From: Cricetomys ansorgei
Lineage: Eukaryota; Chordata; Mammalia; Rodentia; Nesomyidae
DNA: 64,000 bases
NCBI GenBank assembly: GCA_026225945.1
Contig: JAMJFZ010001816.1
Coordinates: 3,520,501 to 3,584,500, forward strand
Reading direction: 5' to 3'
Within the stretch, counting starts at the first letter, position 1, and every line of letters begins with the position of its first letter. The position numbers and the translations under genes are program-made. Below, in pieces: positions 9,500 to 21,999 of this stretch. Under the pieces are notes generated by a model. The model was not told the DNA's origin. It made no database searches and saw only the letters and a program-made list of their open reading frames with translations.

Positions 9500-10892
9500 A
9501 AGAAGAAAAATTCCACTTTTATCAAAAGCACGAAAAGATACAAACTGATTGTCAAGGTATAATTATCAAAATGTATCAAGTCTGAGGTGCTCCTGAGACC
9601 TGGCACACACCTCCTCAGACCTTGAAAAATAGCACAAGCCCCTAAAAGTACGAACCAGAGCTACGAACGGGCCGCCCACTGACTCTCCAGTGAGAGCAGA
9701 CGTGTTTATAATGAGCTGAACACAGATCAGTATCTCGGAAAGCGGACCAAACAGTGTGAAAGCAGTAAACACGCAAACAGACCTCACGGGGGCCCCAACC
9801 ATCCCTAAGAGGATGTCCCAGGTGCTCCACATGAAGCCCCTGTCTCCAGGGATTTGTTGTCCAGAGAGACTTTGGAAATGACATCTTCACTTAGATCACA
9901 CTTACAATAACACACCAAAACCAAAGATTTGAACAATCCAGTTCCAGCCCCAACCATCTCTACCCAGTCTCACTCTGTACTTTGGAAAACATCGTCTTTT
10001 GTACAGACGTGTGATAATCGGGAACGGCACCGGGCAACTGTCTATACAAGTAATAAATATCAAAATCACGAGAGAAAGGAAAAAAAAAGGTCAATGAAGA
10101 GTAAACTCCACCGCGGGAATCGCCCAAGCTAACAATGAAAAGTTTAGACAGATAACTCTTTTCCTCACACCCACACTGGCACGTACGTAAGACAGAAAGG
10201 GTCTTTCTTAAGAAGTTCAAGAAACTGGTCGACGTGTAGACTCAAGAAGGAGCACATGGGTTTAAACAAAAGAGAAGATAATTCAAAGATATGAAAGCAA
10301 GCTGACAAAGCGATGGGATGCTACAGAGACGAAAAGCCACTTTGGGAGTAAAAAAACACCAAGATAAAAGTACTTGACGGAAAACACAAAGAAAAAGACG
10401 CTCCTTGGGAAAGCACACAAAGGGAATAAAGGAAATAAAGGACACAGCGCGGTGTAAAATCAAGGAGAAATGCGAGACATTCTCATCTGGCCAAGGAAGG
10501 GGGTGGGAGAAAGGGTCCACTTTAAATAAAACTACTTGACAGACAAACTGACTTCACTTCCGAGAGGTCACAGGCAAGACTGAAGGAACACGATGCAAAG
10601 CCATGTAAAAAAATCGACTATGAAGTTATCGAATCGCTAGTTTAGGATCAGTTCTGGAACATCAAAGTCAGAAGTCGGGGGATGTGGGGGATGTGAGGAG
10701 TGAGATTCCTCTGTGTTCCAGTGATATGCTCTGCCCTGCACTTCAGGACTGATGCTGGTGATTTCAGCCCTGAGAGTGCTTGCTGTTGAGAGGGGAAACC
10801 ATGTCATCATGAGTCTCTGACTCGTAATACAAAAGGTAACCTTCGTATCTTTGTCATGAATGACTTTTTCAGATTGATTTTTGATTTTTTCC
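9500..10892. other. Unassigned AT-leaning sequence with retained CpGs
   Basis: No gene or repeat was recognised. CpG dinucleotides are unusually frequent for AT-leaning rodent DNA: 26 by hand count in 9961-10680. Open frames on the reverse strand (up to 131 codons at 10637-11032) extend into the TTCC array and are not convincing. Confidence 0.5.
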
Positions 10893-11010
10893 CCTCCCTT
10901 CCTTCCTTCCTTCCTTCCTTCCTTCCTTCCTTCCTTCCTTCCTTCCTTCCTTCCTTCCTTCCTTCCCAGCTTTCTTTCTTTCTTCCTTCTTTTCTCTCTT
11001 TCTTTCTTAA
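10893..11010. repeat. (CCTT)n tetranucleotide array with TTTC extension
   Basis: About 18 uninterrupted TTCC/CCTT units (10895-10967), then an imperfect TTTC/TTCC stretch to about 11010. Homopyrimidine on the plus strand, with mirror symmetry suited to triplex (H-DNA) formation. Confidence 0.97.
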
Positions 11011-11064
11011 GTACGGTCATACATGTACTCATACGTGACTCAAATTATCTGAGTTGCCTTGAAT

Positions 11065-11225
11065 TTCTGATTCTGTTGTCTCCACCTCCACAGTGCTGAG
11101 AAGACAGACAAATGCCACCACGCCAGTTTTGCCACCGTGTCGGTTTTATAGACTGGGGATCAAACTCGGAACTGGCACATGCTGGGCGGGTACTCAATTA
11201 ATTGAGTGAAATAACCCTACACCGC
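11065..11225 (-). mobile_element. B4 SINE (reverse)
   Basis: A B1-like part ('ccacctccacagtgctgaga', 'atgccaccacgcc') followed by an ID-like part ('actggggatcaaactcgg', 'gcacatgctgggcgggtact'). This order in reverse orientation is the ID-B1 fusion that defines B4. Confidence 0.7.
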
Positions 11226-11458
11226 CAAAGAAATTGTGAAAAACAAAATACATGTGTCAGCTGTGACTAGTTCTACCTTGCAGAATTTAGATCCACAAAG
11301 ATCACAGATATCCAAGATCATAGGTAGAATGGCAGAGCCAGGATTTGCCATTTTCTGATTCTACATTCACAGAACAGGTTGCTGCCCTGAATACCCTTAG
11401 CACAGCCAGCTAAGGCCCAGGCTCATTCTCATCCCCTGTGACTTTCTGAGCATCTAGA
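11226..11458. other. Unassigned sequence
   Basis: Nothing was recognised between the B4 and URR1-like elements. Confidence 0.4.
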
Positions 11459-11552
11459 GCACTAGTTCTTGATCTTCCTAACACTGTGAACCTTCAATAC
11501 AGTTCCTCATCTTGTGGTGACCCCCAACCATAACATTATTTATTTTATTTCA
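11459..11552 (+). mobile_element. URR1-like DNA transposon fragment (hAT-Charlie class)
   Basis: 'ctagttcttgatcttcctaa' followed by 'caatacagttcctcatct' and 'tgtggtgacccccaaccat' is the characteristic start of the non-autonomous rodent URR1 element. Only about 90 bp are left, running into a TTTA repeat. Confidence 0.65.
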
Positions 11553-11573
11553 TTTATTTATTTATTTATTTTA
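11537..11573. repeat. (TTTA)n microsatellite
   Basis: Tetranucleotide run with a few interruptions, directly after the URR1-like fragment. Confidence 0.9.
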
Positions 11574-12099
11574 ATGGCAATGTATATTTTTAATGAGAAG
11601 GCATATAAAGACCAATCCTGAAAGTAAGATTCTTGGATGCAACAGACACTGAATGAATCCCAGGCTCTTTGCATTGTAGAACCTAGGCAGAGAGGCACAG
11701 CATGGTATTCTGGGGCTCTTGGCAAGACCTCATTACCACTGGCAAACTGGATCTGTGCCAAAGTGCCAGAGGAGCCTTATTCAAATCCCTTTTCACTTAT
11801 GCAGATCGCAGTGATGCTGCTTCAAGCGATGTTTTTAAAAACCTGATCTTAATATTGACCTTGTCTATATATTTAAGGTACAAAAAAAAAAAAAAAAAAA
11901 CCAAACGCGTAAAATTTCAAATTCTGCAATTTCTCCCTTAATCTTGTTAAAGCTACTTGTGAAAGTAGCCACAGCTTTCAAATGGGATTAAAAGCAAGCG
12001 TTGATGTGCTATCTATCCACAGGGATATAACTAAAACTATGGTTGAAAAATCATTATTAAAAATACACAAGAAAAAGACAGCTGAGGATGACATCGGAC
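11574..12099. other. Unassigned sequence with A-rich run
   Basis: Contains an A homopolymer at 11881-11900. No gene or transposon was recognised; the small open frames at 11637-11941 are unsupported. Confidence 0.4.
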
Positions 12100-12225
12100 T
12101 CATGCTCTTCCTGCCTGCCCATCCTGACCGCCGGGTTACAGGAGTGCATCTCCAGGCCCAGGTTACAGAGTACTAGATCAAACTCAGGGCCTGTTGCACA
12201 GTACGTAAGCCATCTACCATCAGAT
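12100..12225 (-). mobile_element. B4 SINE (reverse), diverged
   Basis: The blocks 'gggttacaggagtgcatctc' (B1 part) and 'ctagatcaaactcagggcc' with 'gtaagccatctaccatca' (ID part) are in B4 order on the reverse strand. Confidence 0.6.
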
Positions 12226-12736
12226 CCTTCTGGCTCTCTGCTCACAAAGACTCACCACCCCCCCCCACACACACATACACAAAGACTTTGGAATGAGCAA
12301 GAAGGTGTGGCCAATTGGGAAGAACTTCGCAAGGCATTTATTTTACTGTCAGCCATATTTTCATGTCACCCTCAGGGTCAGTACTGAGAGGATGACAGTC
12401 TCCGTCGCCACCTTCAGTTGTCATCATAAAACTAGACACAGCACAACGCCCGAAGTCACAAGTCCGCAAAGCTAACTCTGCTCTGTTCAAATACAAAAAC
12501 AGTCCATGGCATATCCAGGTAAGGTGAAGTAACAAAATGTAAATTTGCTAGTTTTACCCCACTAGTCTCAAGGAATAATTTTTAACTTTAGCCTAGAAAT
12601 GGGAATTATTAATGATGTGCTAGACTCAGCTCATCAGCAGCTCATAAAAGGCAGCTGTTAAGTTCTTGGGACTCTTGTAACCCAGCTGGTAAACTACTAA
12701 AGCCAACTACAGTGGGAGTGTTTACACTAGGAAAGT

Positions 12737-12737
<1 letters not shown>
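12226..12737. other. Unassigned sequence
   Basis: A run of 9 C at 12258-12266 followed by CA-rich bases. Nothing else was recognised. Confidence 0.4.
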
Positions 12738-12783
<46 letters not shown>

Positions 12784-12869
12784 AGGAAGGAAGGAAGGAA
12801 GGAAGGAAGGAAGGAAGGAAGGAAGGAAGGAAGGAAGGAAGGAAGGAAAAGAAAGAAAGAAAAGAAAAA
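12738..12869. repeat. (GAAA)n-(GGAA)n compound tetranucleotide array
   Basis: About 11 GAAA units (12739-12784) pass directly into about 16 GGAA units (12785-12848) and a GAAA-like end. It is the reverse complement in type of the (CCTT)n array at 10893, 1.8 kb away. Confidence 0.97.
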
Positions 12870-13694
12870 TGAGGCCATACCTCTTTCCCTTTCACAGAAA
12901 GCCAGCTGACTAGCACGACACCACCCTCCCCACACACGGGAAGACACATGGGTTGTTAGCACCCGCAAGCAAATGCGCGCAGCCCAGCAATAGTGAGGCC
13001 ATGCAGAAGAGTGTTGTCAATTCTCACGTACGTTTTCTGGCTACCATCTCCTATTCCTTAACCCGACTCTGAAAGCGTTTCAGACACAAATAGTAGAAAG
13101 GGGAAAAAAAATAACAGTGAGGGTGGAAGAAGGCCAAGTTAAAGAGGAATATCTAATGTGGAAAATCAGGTCGAAGAACCTGAGAGAATGGGCCGGAGGA
13201 GAAGGACACCCCATGGCAGAAATTTATGTGAGAAGAATGAACATACTGGAAGGAGACCAATGAATTGGGAGTGTTGTGCAGCCACATAAAGACCTATGAG
13301 GCACTGTGCTGGCTCTGCTGTTTTTTTAAAACTCTATGAAATGAAGATTATTTAATATGTGCTAATTTTCTTCTTATTGCACAGAGTTTTTATAACTGGT
13401 AGGAAGTACCAGAAAAGTTCACATAACCACCACAGACAGAACAATTCCAAACACTGGCCGACCACTGGAAAACACACAGATTCTGACCCTTCTTCCAATT
13501 AAGCCGAATCCGTATTTGGAAAATCGAAGATACTCCAGGGACAAAGGCAATAGTATTTGACCATGGGTATGCACTGAGTGCGTAGTATGCTTAAGGGACT
13601 AATGCACACTAAATAAAATCAGGCTTTAAAAGTCACAGTGAAATGTCCATATTAATTTTTTTTCTGATGTTCATCTAAAATTTGATTCTTAAAA
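12870..13694. other. Unassigned sequence with several CpGs
   Basis: No gene or repeat was recognised. A CpG-bearing patch lies at 12935-13080 (for example GCGCGC near 12976). Confidence 0.4.
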
Positions 13695-13925
13695 TACAAG
13701 CTTAAAGGCAGGAGATTTAGTTCAGGTGCTATGTATCCGGCCTAGCATACATGAAGTTTTGAGTTCAAGCCCTAGCACCGAGTGAACCACTTCCAGTGGT
13801 ACACCCCCGAAATCTCAGCACCAGAGAGGTGAGAGATTCCAAGTTCAAGGTCATGCTCAGTGCACCGGAAGTGTGAGGCCAGCCTACGATACACGAGGCA
13901 TTGTGAAAAAACAAACAAACAAACA
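13695..13925 (+). mobile_element. B4 SINE (ID-B1 fusion)
   Basis: An ID part ('gatttagttcaggtgctatg', 'gttttgagttcaagccct', 'agcaccgagtga') is followed by a B1 part ('ccccgaaatctcagcacc', 'ttccaagttcaaggtcatg', 'gaggccagcctacgatac') and an A-rich AAAC tail. This is the most complete B4 in the window. Confidence 0.8.
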
Positions 13926-16900
13926 AAACGGTCTGGAAAACAGCAACAGCACACTTCCACAAAAAGTAAAAGATGTTGCCTCTTTATAAATATCTTCATG
14001 TTTGAAGGGACAGAGAGAATAATCACACTTTGCATATGGGTGGCTGTGTGTGCTGACTGACTTCAGTCTCATTCGGGCAAAGAAATTCTCTAGTGGCTGC
14101 CCAGGGTACCACTCAACATAGTGACACTTGCAGTGCAGTGACACCGAGTAACCGACCTGTATGGTTTTCCTCTTCATATGATGGACATTCATTCATCCAT
14201 TTATTTCTAGAGTCACATTGATCCTGCAAGGGAAACATACCAAAAGCTAATGTGAGTAAGTTCTCTACGAAACATTCCTTATCGGGAGAGAGGAGAAACA
14301 TAATTCACCTCAATCCTCTGGCTATTTAAATTCTGGACTACTGGAATGACGTAATGCAGTTGACACTGTATCAATAGTAGTTTGCCTTGTGCTTGCTTTC
14401 TAACCACTACATAAAGAGAAAGTGGAGGAACGAGGCAACAGAGGTAGCCGCGGCAGCTGAGACACTCTGACGGAACCCTAGGCGGGAGATAACAAAGTCC
14501 CCCGATGAAGATGGAGGAGGAAATTAAGAAGAGATGCAGCAGAAAGAGGGGAGGGGCTGGCTGAGAAGACCACAGCAAACGATGGGTTAGAAATGCGGTC
14601 GCTGTGTGTGAAGAGTTCACAGACATTTAAGCTAGAGCCCCAAGTCCATGATTCCTAGTAACTGAGACATTTAAAAAAAAGAGAGTCTTTTCCTGAGGAA
14701 ATGATCACTTTCGCCTTACAAATGACCCGAATGTACCGAATAATTAATATGGGGAAACTTGGGGATCTACCGGTTAGCCGATAACCAAGTCACTTTGAAA
14801 AATACGAAGTTGAAGCTTGGCACTTCTTAAAATGATATCGATGTACATTTTACAGTTATGTGGTTGGTAAAACACCTTAAATCTCCAGGACACCTGGATT
14901 TCAACAAATACAGTAACTATTACTGGACTGGAGAATGCCGGATACAACAGGCCGTCCACCCCATTTGGCGCTAGCTTAGAGCTCTTTCTATTTATTTACT
15001 CACGATTACATAACCTGCTTCAGAATTTCCATTTCATGAGATGAATTGTCTTTGGCATTCAGTAGAGCCAGCTTATTAGCCACAGTCGTCTTTCCTTTTC
15101 TGGGGTTGGGAATTACACTCAAGAGGGGACACGCCTTGCAGTTAACAGTACCCAGACTCTGCCAATGCCTCTGAGTTGTGGCAATGCCCTGGCTTCCAGT
15201 GTGTGTGTCTGTACATATAAACTGAAGGAAAATCCGTTCAGTGCCAAAGCCCTCAGTGTAGTGCTGTGCAGCCCGCACATTCCAGGGTCTTGTGATGTGA
15301 CACCATCTGGCTTTCCTCGCCCCACCCCACCTCCTGCTGTGTCTTAAGACACGCCCCTAATGTGAACTGCAACTTACTGGACTACCAGAAATGCCACTTT
15401 AAAAAGTAATATAATATCTTAATATGAATGAAAGAGTACAGATATGCTCATGCAATTCAGAGTAGAATGCTACTTTGCATTACAGAAACATAATATCATC
15501 CCTTAAAACACACGGAAAGTCATCAACTACAACATGATATCATCCAGTATATCTTGTCCATTCTAGTCTCTCCAAAGTGCATTTTTCCAAACAGTTGCAA
15601 TGTCTTAGGAGAGTGCACAAGATTCCTCCACACCGATTACAGTCCTGTACATTTCAAGACTCAGCTGTATGTCTTTTTCTCATATTTAATACTCATTCAT
15701 ACCTATGCATTGCCAGCTGCACACCAGAGGGCTCAATCAACTATTAATCAAAAATACTGAGAAAAAAAGACTATACCCATACTGTGTGTTCTGATGGGTT
15801 TTTTTCTGTCCTTTATACTGTCGTTTATACAGTATACACTGCACCCTAACAGTGCAGTATATCACATATCCACAGAACACTGGCGTGGTACTAAGTATTA
15901 CGAGTGACCTATAACCTGTTATAAGTGACTTACAGGTGACTTAAACATACAGGAGGAGGACCACACAGGTTATGTGCAAACACAGTTTTGTGACCTGGAC
16001 TTCGGCATCCTTGAATTCTGGCAAATAGTGAGAGTTCTAGAAGCAAAACTCTCTGGATCCCACAGGCTAGCTCTACCATGAACTTTTCCAGTGATTTTAG
16101 ACATATTAGTGTTTCGTCTAAAATGGTTACCACTTCATTGTAGCAGTGTTTCCATAATTATTTACTCCCTAATTTTGGCTAATTTTTTTTTATCACCATA
16201 AAGGCTAAAACATCCTTACATGTAAGTCTTCTATGAACCAAGACCTCTGTTGGCCTGAATGCTACTTTTGTGTAATATGTAAAGTTGCCCTCTTCCACCC
16301 CAGGATAGACAAAGGAAAACTTTAACCAGGAATGGGAAAATGTCAAGGGGACCTCAACCACCACGCCGTCCACATCCTGCACCACTGATCACATTTTGCC
16401 AATTTGTATTCCTGCAGGGAGAAGTGAGTGCTACCATACTGCCGCCATGGGGTCCCGGTGTACCTGACAGAGGACCTAGAGGATCTGAGAAGATGGAGGG
16501 ATGCCTGTAAAGTGAAGGAAGGAAGGAAGGAAGCTAACACAGGAAACCAAAAGAAAAGTCACACAAAGTTTCCTGCTGTTTATTACATGGATGCGGTACT
16601 CAAGTAATCTGGGTCTTAATTACATAATCTACACAATCTATCCGTGGATTCAGACGTTAAACTGTGTGAGCTATAACACAATGCCACGCATTTTAACAGA
16701 ATTTGGGGGTTCAATATAGAATCCCCAATGTTTTAGTTGAGCACACGAAGTACTTTCAGATCCATCCGATCACAAGGAAACTGACTGACACACATTTTGT
16801 ATCCAGCAAAACACGTTAGTGTTTTGACACCGAGTGTCTGGGACCCTGACATTTTGCTCCCAAGTTGCCATGTGCAATTCTTTATGGTTAAGTCACTACA

Positions 16901-18320
16901 GTTTAAAAGTAAACTTTGAGATGTTTCCAAGCTGGAGAAAGTCTAGTTTTAATATGATACGATACAATACGAATTCTGCTTTCTCCCAATTCAGACTCTT
17001 AAGAGACTACTGAAGATTCAGCTCCACCTGTGAGCCTCCAGGCCACACTTGAAATAGCACAAATGAAGGTAAGAAAAGGAACACCGGCGTCAGGCTCCGA
17101 AGATGGTCTCTCATCTCGGCGGCACCATCCATTGGCAGCATGCCCTTCAAAAACCCATCTAGTGTCATGGAGGTCCAATTTTCTTTTCCACAGAGGGAGC
17201 TATGATGATCATAATTTTTCTTCTGTCTCCCACGCTGACCCTAACTGAAGCAATGTTTATACAGCAATCTATAAAATCTTAAGTGCCGTACACATAAGAA
17301 TTGGCAATCTTTAATCAGTGGCTGAAATATTTAACGGGAGAAATGAAAAAGATTCTGTTCAACGGAGGCCACGTGACAGAACAGATGAGTCTCAGATTTT
17401 ATTCATGCCAAGGGGCCTTTATGTGGTTTCCCAAATCCCTTTAAAAAACCGAAGCATGATATGAAGTCGGCAAACAGCACATTTCCAGCGGCCGCTAATC
17501 TCTCATCAATTTCTGAATTAAATGTACTCATCCCTGCAAAATAGATTTCTGAAATTATCCAGTAAATCTTCTCAAAGCAGAGACATTTTGAGTACCAGTG
17601 GCCACATCAAAAAAAAAAAAAAAATTGGCACCGGAATAGCATACCCCTAGTTGAATGTTACCACCATTCATGTCCTCTTTTCTGAAGGTAGTCTACAGCA
17701 AACTTTGTAAAGTACCAATCCTATGCTAAATAGTTGTCTGGATGATAATTCATAATGTACAGATCATCGGTATTTGTATCAATGATGTAACACTTTGGAT
17801 ATATGTTTCTCCGTTAGTATTATAATTGTGTACATTCAAAGCTAAATATCCTTAGGAGTCTAAATGCAGACAGATATGGGGTATATTATCTCACGTGGAG
17901 CTCTGTGGCATTTTGCTTTGTAAAAGCTTACAGAAGTGTCTGAGAATGATCTCATGGTATTACACTGACTATATACTGACCACTGAACATGGTATAAATG
18001 CTGGTTGTTGGGAATCACGTAAATCCTTCAGACATGCTTTTCTTTGATTTTTCAGCAGCTGTTCAGGAACAGTAATATCATTAAGTTGAAAATGAAGTAC
18101 ACTAATAGAAAGAGTCCTTTATATTTCTTCGTCTTAAACCAACACTGCTTCAAAATGATTCTCTATTTTACTGGATAAAGTTGTTTTGGATAGGTGCACA
18201 TGTCAAAATATTCAATGGCCATGTGTCTGATGTGTCAGTAACACACACTTTGTTCTGACTTTATTTTAAAAGAAAAGGTGAATTTCTGAAAAGAAAGAAA
18301 AAAAAGAAAACAACAACCTT
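13926..18320. other. 4.4-kb stretch without recognisable transposons
   Basis: No SINE, LINE or LTR was recognised across 4.4 kb, although rodent DNA usually has several SINEs in such a length. Notable items: CpG-bearing patches (14420-14600, 14700-14970, 17080-17130), nested palindromes at 15814-15922, and a GCGGCCGC octamer at 17488-17495. Open frames of up to 115 codons (14279-14626, reverse) show no domain. It could be ordinary unique DNA or contain conserved regulatory elements. Confidence 0.5.
15814..15922. repeat. Cluster of short inverted repeats
   Basis: TATACTGT (15814-15821) pairs with ACAGTATA (15829-15836), 7-nt loop. ATACACTGCA-type arm 15834-15843 pairs with 15853-15862 with one mismatch, 9-nt loop. 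ATAAC-CT-GTTAT lies at 15911-15922. This could be the remains of a small DNA transposon, but I could not match a family. Confidence 0.7.
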
Positions 18321-18545
18321 GGTCTGGAGATGGCTCAGTGATTAAAAGAGCTTGCTGCTTTTTGCAGAGGACCCAAGTTCAGCTCCAAGAAACCCAGTTG
18401 GATGGCTCACAACCATCTCTACCACCAGTTCCAGAAGGATCTGATGCCTCCGGCTTTCTTGGGTCACCTGTACACATGGGTGAACACTCCTCACACATGT
18501 GTGTGTATGTGTGCGTGGGATTTAAAGTTTTAATAATAAATCTTT
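18321..18545 (+). mobile_element. B3/B2-type SINE
   Basis: The tRNA-derived head 'ggtctggagatggctcagtg' and 'gaggacccaagttcagctcc' is followed by 'ggctcacaaccatctctacc', 'agttccagaaggatctgatg' and an AATAATAAATC tail. The 'ccagttccag' block favours B3 over B2. Confidence 0.85.
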
Positions 18546-20051
18546 ACGGAGATATGTCAAAGCCTCTTCATATACTGTGGTGGTACTCACTTGCCTGGTT
18601 TCTAAGAGTGTTCTGCATTGTTCTTAGACAAAGGACAGGAGAGGATGTGTGAACTGTTCTCGAAAATACAAACGTGAGAAAGTAGAAAGAACATACATCT
18701 CACATTACTTTTCAACAAAAACGGTGCTGCCAGGAACTATGGATGAAACCTGTGCTGGGGGCAGGAGGCGCTGGTGGGGTACAGCCACATCTGCTGCACA
18801 GCTACGAGCACCAGAAAAACCTCTGGGATCCTCTATTTTCCTTTCTTTTTTTCTCTCTATCTTAGAATTTCCATGTATCATCATCCAGCTTCCTTTAGAA
18901 TTCAATGGCTTTACACCATGGACTGCGCAAATATCGTGGCTATAACAAAGCAGGATATTTTCCACAAACGAGGCGTCGGTTTAGAATACCCTCAAGATGT
19001 GATGTTTGTCTGCACTTCCAGGTTGTTCTCTCTCCATCACATCTCAATCCTCTGTTAGGTTCTCAATCTTTAAAGGTTACAGTTTAATACATTTAAGCAC
19101 TTCAGGCCTGAAAGTCCACTTGTTGTTATGTCTCCTGAAGGTCCTTTTATGTCTGTTCAAATGGAGACAGGGAAACACATTTTGGATGTGTTTATGGACG
19201 TCTGACGAGTCAGAGTATTCCATTCTCTCCTCAAAGGTAATTTAGTTGTTCTGTTTCAAGCAAATTGAATTCCGGTGCTGTTACAGCAACCACATTTGGA
19301 ATTCAGTTTCGGGGACTGCGGTTTATAAATGACTGCTTCATTACTCCTGGTCTTGCATTTTCTGGTACTGATGAAAAGAAATCAAGTAATAAAGGTTTAT
19401 ATACATATTCTACTCAGTTACTATAAGTTTAACAGCTGATGAAGGAACCTGACAGGCAGGTTTCGTGCCTGTAAATCTGATGATACACTGTATAATAGGT
19501 CCCAGTTTGTACTTTGAGTATTAAAGTTTTCACTGTATAAGCTGAGTTTTTATTATTTAAATTTATTTCTGCTTCATCTGTCACAGTGAATATCCTGGAA
19601 ACTAAAAATATTAGAAGCTTAATCTAAATATTGCTGGAGAGAAATGCAAATCTAAGTGGTATGTTTTAGAGCTATTTTGACTTAAAGACTTGCTAGATAA
19701 AATGTAGAATCCTTGTTGCTAAGTGACAGGTGACACCTACTGTATCTCTGCTGAACTCCTGTACATCAGAACACAATTCTCCCTACTACCAAAATAAGAC
19801 AAGTAGAGTTCCATGGGACATGTGCTGTTCTCTGTAGTGAAGCAAAATAATGTTCAGGTATTTTTTAAGCACAGGTCACAGGTGATCAGCAAATCCTGCC
19901 TATGTGAAGAGCAATGACTTCATGACAGGAAAGAACAGGACTTTATCTCCTTGCTGAGCACAGATGTTAATATTCTAAAGCAAAATAAAAGTCACTGGGA
20001 CATACTTTGTAATTACTTGCCTGCCTATTTTATAATATTCTGTCTTTTCCT

Positions 20052-20078
<27 letters not shown>
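20052..20078. repeat. (CA)n microsatellite
   Basis: About 13 CA units; the only low-complexity element in an otherwise repeat-poor block. Confidence 0.95.
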
Positions 20079-20083
<5 letters not shown>

Positions 20084-21999
20084 TTCATGCACAAAGTTCC
20101 AACCCCACTCCTGCTTAGTCCAGGTGTCAATATAGAAATTGCAAGAACTCTATTAAATATAGAATTTCAGACTCTCATAGGAATGAATATTCCGTGGGAG
20201 ACGAATGGTGTGGCATCATGGGAAAGGTCCAGATATGAAATCAAAACAGAAATCACCATCTTAAAACACTTTTGGAGAATATGATAAGTTGTTTACCATT
20301 CATATGCTCCCTTTTCCTTGCTTGTTAAACTGATATTACAGGCCTGCTTCCCCTGCCCCCACAACACACACTGTATTTTGTTTTTGTTTTTTCTGCAAAC
20401 TGAAAAAGGGAATGTCTGCAATGGGTACAGAAGACGGTGTAGTCTGTATTACATACCCTGTGAATTTCAGTTGCACCTATATTGCTCATACTCACAAACA
20501 AGAAGCCCTGTCTCCAACTTTCCCAAGATCTAGAGCACGGAGCCACCTTACACAAAGCTCCTGAGTGTGGTTTTTCAAACCAGGACTATGTGTTTCCAGG
20601 GGACAAACCATAGGGATGCTGAGGCATACGGTTGCCACCCTATCCTTTTATGTGGTGTTCATAATTCAATCACTGAGACAATTCAGAGATTCAATAGCTA
20701 ATGGCATTAGGAGAAATGGAATTCAAAGGTCATTAATAACCCATATCCAATAATGATCCCCTTGGAATTCTAACTGCGTCTATATCGATTGAGAACTCTG
20801 TTTGTAAACTCTCTTTTGCTCTTTCCAGCTTTGTTTCCCTAAAGTTACGCTTCCATGTAAGAAGACTTTACTATTTAAAAAAACGAGGGTGACAATACAG
20901 AAAGACAAACACGTTTTAAGAAGCGAGGTGTCATTGAGAAAAAAGTCAGCGGGACCAGATGTTAGGAACAAGGTTGACTTGCAAAAGCCCACTTTCAAAG
21001 GGCAGAGGTAAAGCCAGAGAGCAGGGACATGGAAACTGCTGTTCCCATTATTCTCAGCTTCCGTTGGACTGCTCTTCATCCTGAGCCCACAGAACAAACA
21101 AACCCCTAAAAGAAAGCAACCATAGAAAATGAATTAAGCACTTCTTCTTACATACATTGTGCCCAATATAACGGTCGGAACAGTAATTTATGCCACGCTT
21201 ACATTCAAGGATAATTGCCATTTTATCAGTGTACTGCACAGTCAGAACTCTGACTTGGATTGCAGAGGACCGACAGGACGATTCCATTTGGCCCTTGTGT
21301 GTCTAATTCATGCGATGTGGGTTGTGACAAAATGAAAACATGTGGCACTTGTCCTGGGATATAAGAGCATGCGTACCACTATAAGCGTTACTGCATTCTG
21401 CCCTCCCTCCCTGCCCCCTGCCCAGAACTGAACAAAACATAACACTGGCCACACACAAGTCTGCCCTGATGAGTGAACAATACTGGCATCCCTCTCTTAA
21501 CCCTCTCGGTCAGGATGTGCGTTAGCTGTAATGCACGAGGTATTAAAACCTTGAGTCTTTAGGAGGCTGGTATAGGTAAGGAAAGAATGGGGGGGTCTGG
21601 TCGTGATTGCGACAACTATGTTACCTTCCAACACATACACAATTAAAATATGGTTGTGAGATTTTGCTATCATGGAAAAGCAAACTTGACATTTTGAAAG
21701 CCAATTAAAATAGCCATAAGCACATAATTCATACCAGTTAAGAAACACCTAGTTCATACAGCATAAGGTTTGTATATATAGTAATCTACTTCAGTGGGTG
21801 ATGTCCGAACACAGCTGGACACAGAAGAGGGTGAACAGTTCAACCGTGACCCACTAAACACCTCCGATATACGAAAGGGAAGCGGGTCTCCTACTCAGGA
21901 TGCAGCACGCACTCTTGGCCTTCCTATTGATTGCCGCCTTGTATGCTTAATCTGCCCACGCTGAACAAGATAAAGCCCACGTGAATGCATAATAAACAG

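Noticed and set aside
10856..11099. Open frames with Leu-Pro-Ser-Phe repeats
   Set aside because: Direct translations of the (CCTT)n array.
18321..18420. tRNA-like promoter boxes as a real tRNA gene
   Set aside because: They belong to B3 SINE heads; no complete cloverleaf or terminator arrangement was seen here or at 34425 and 50605.
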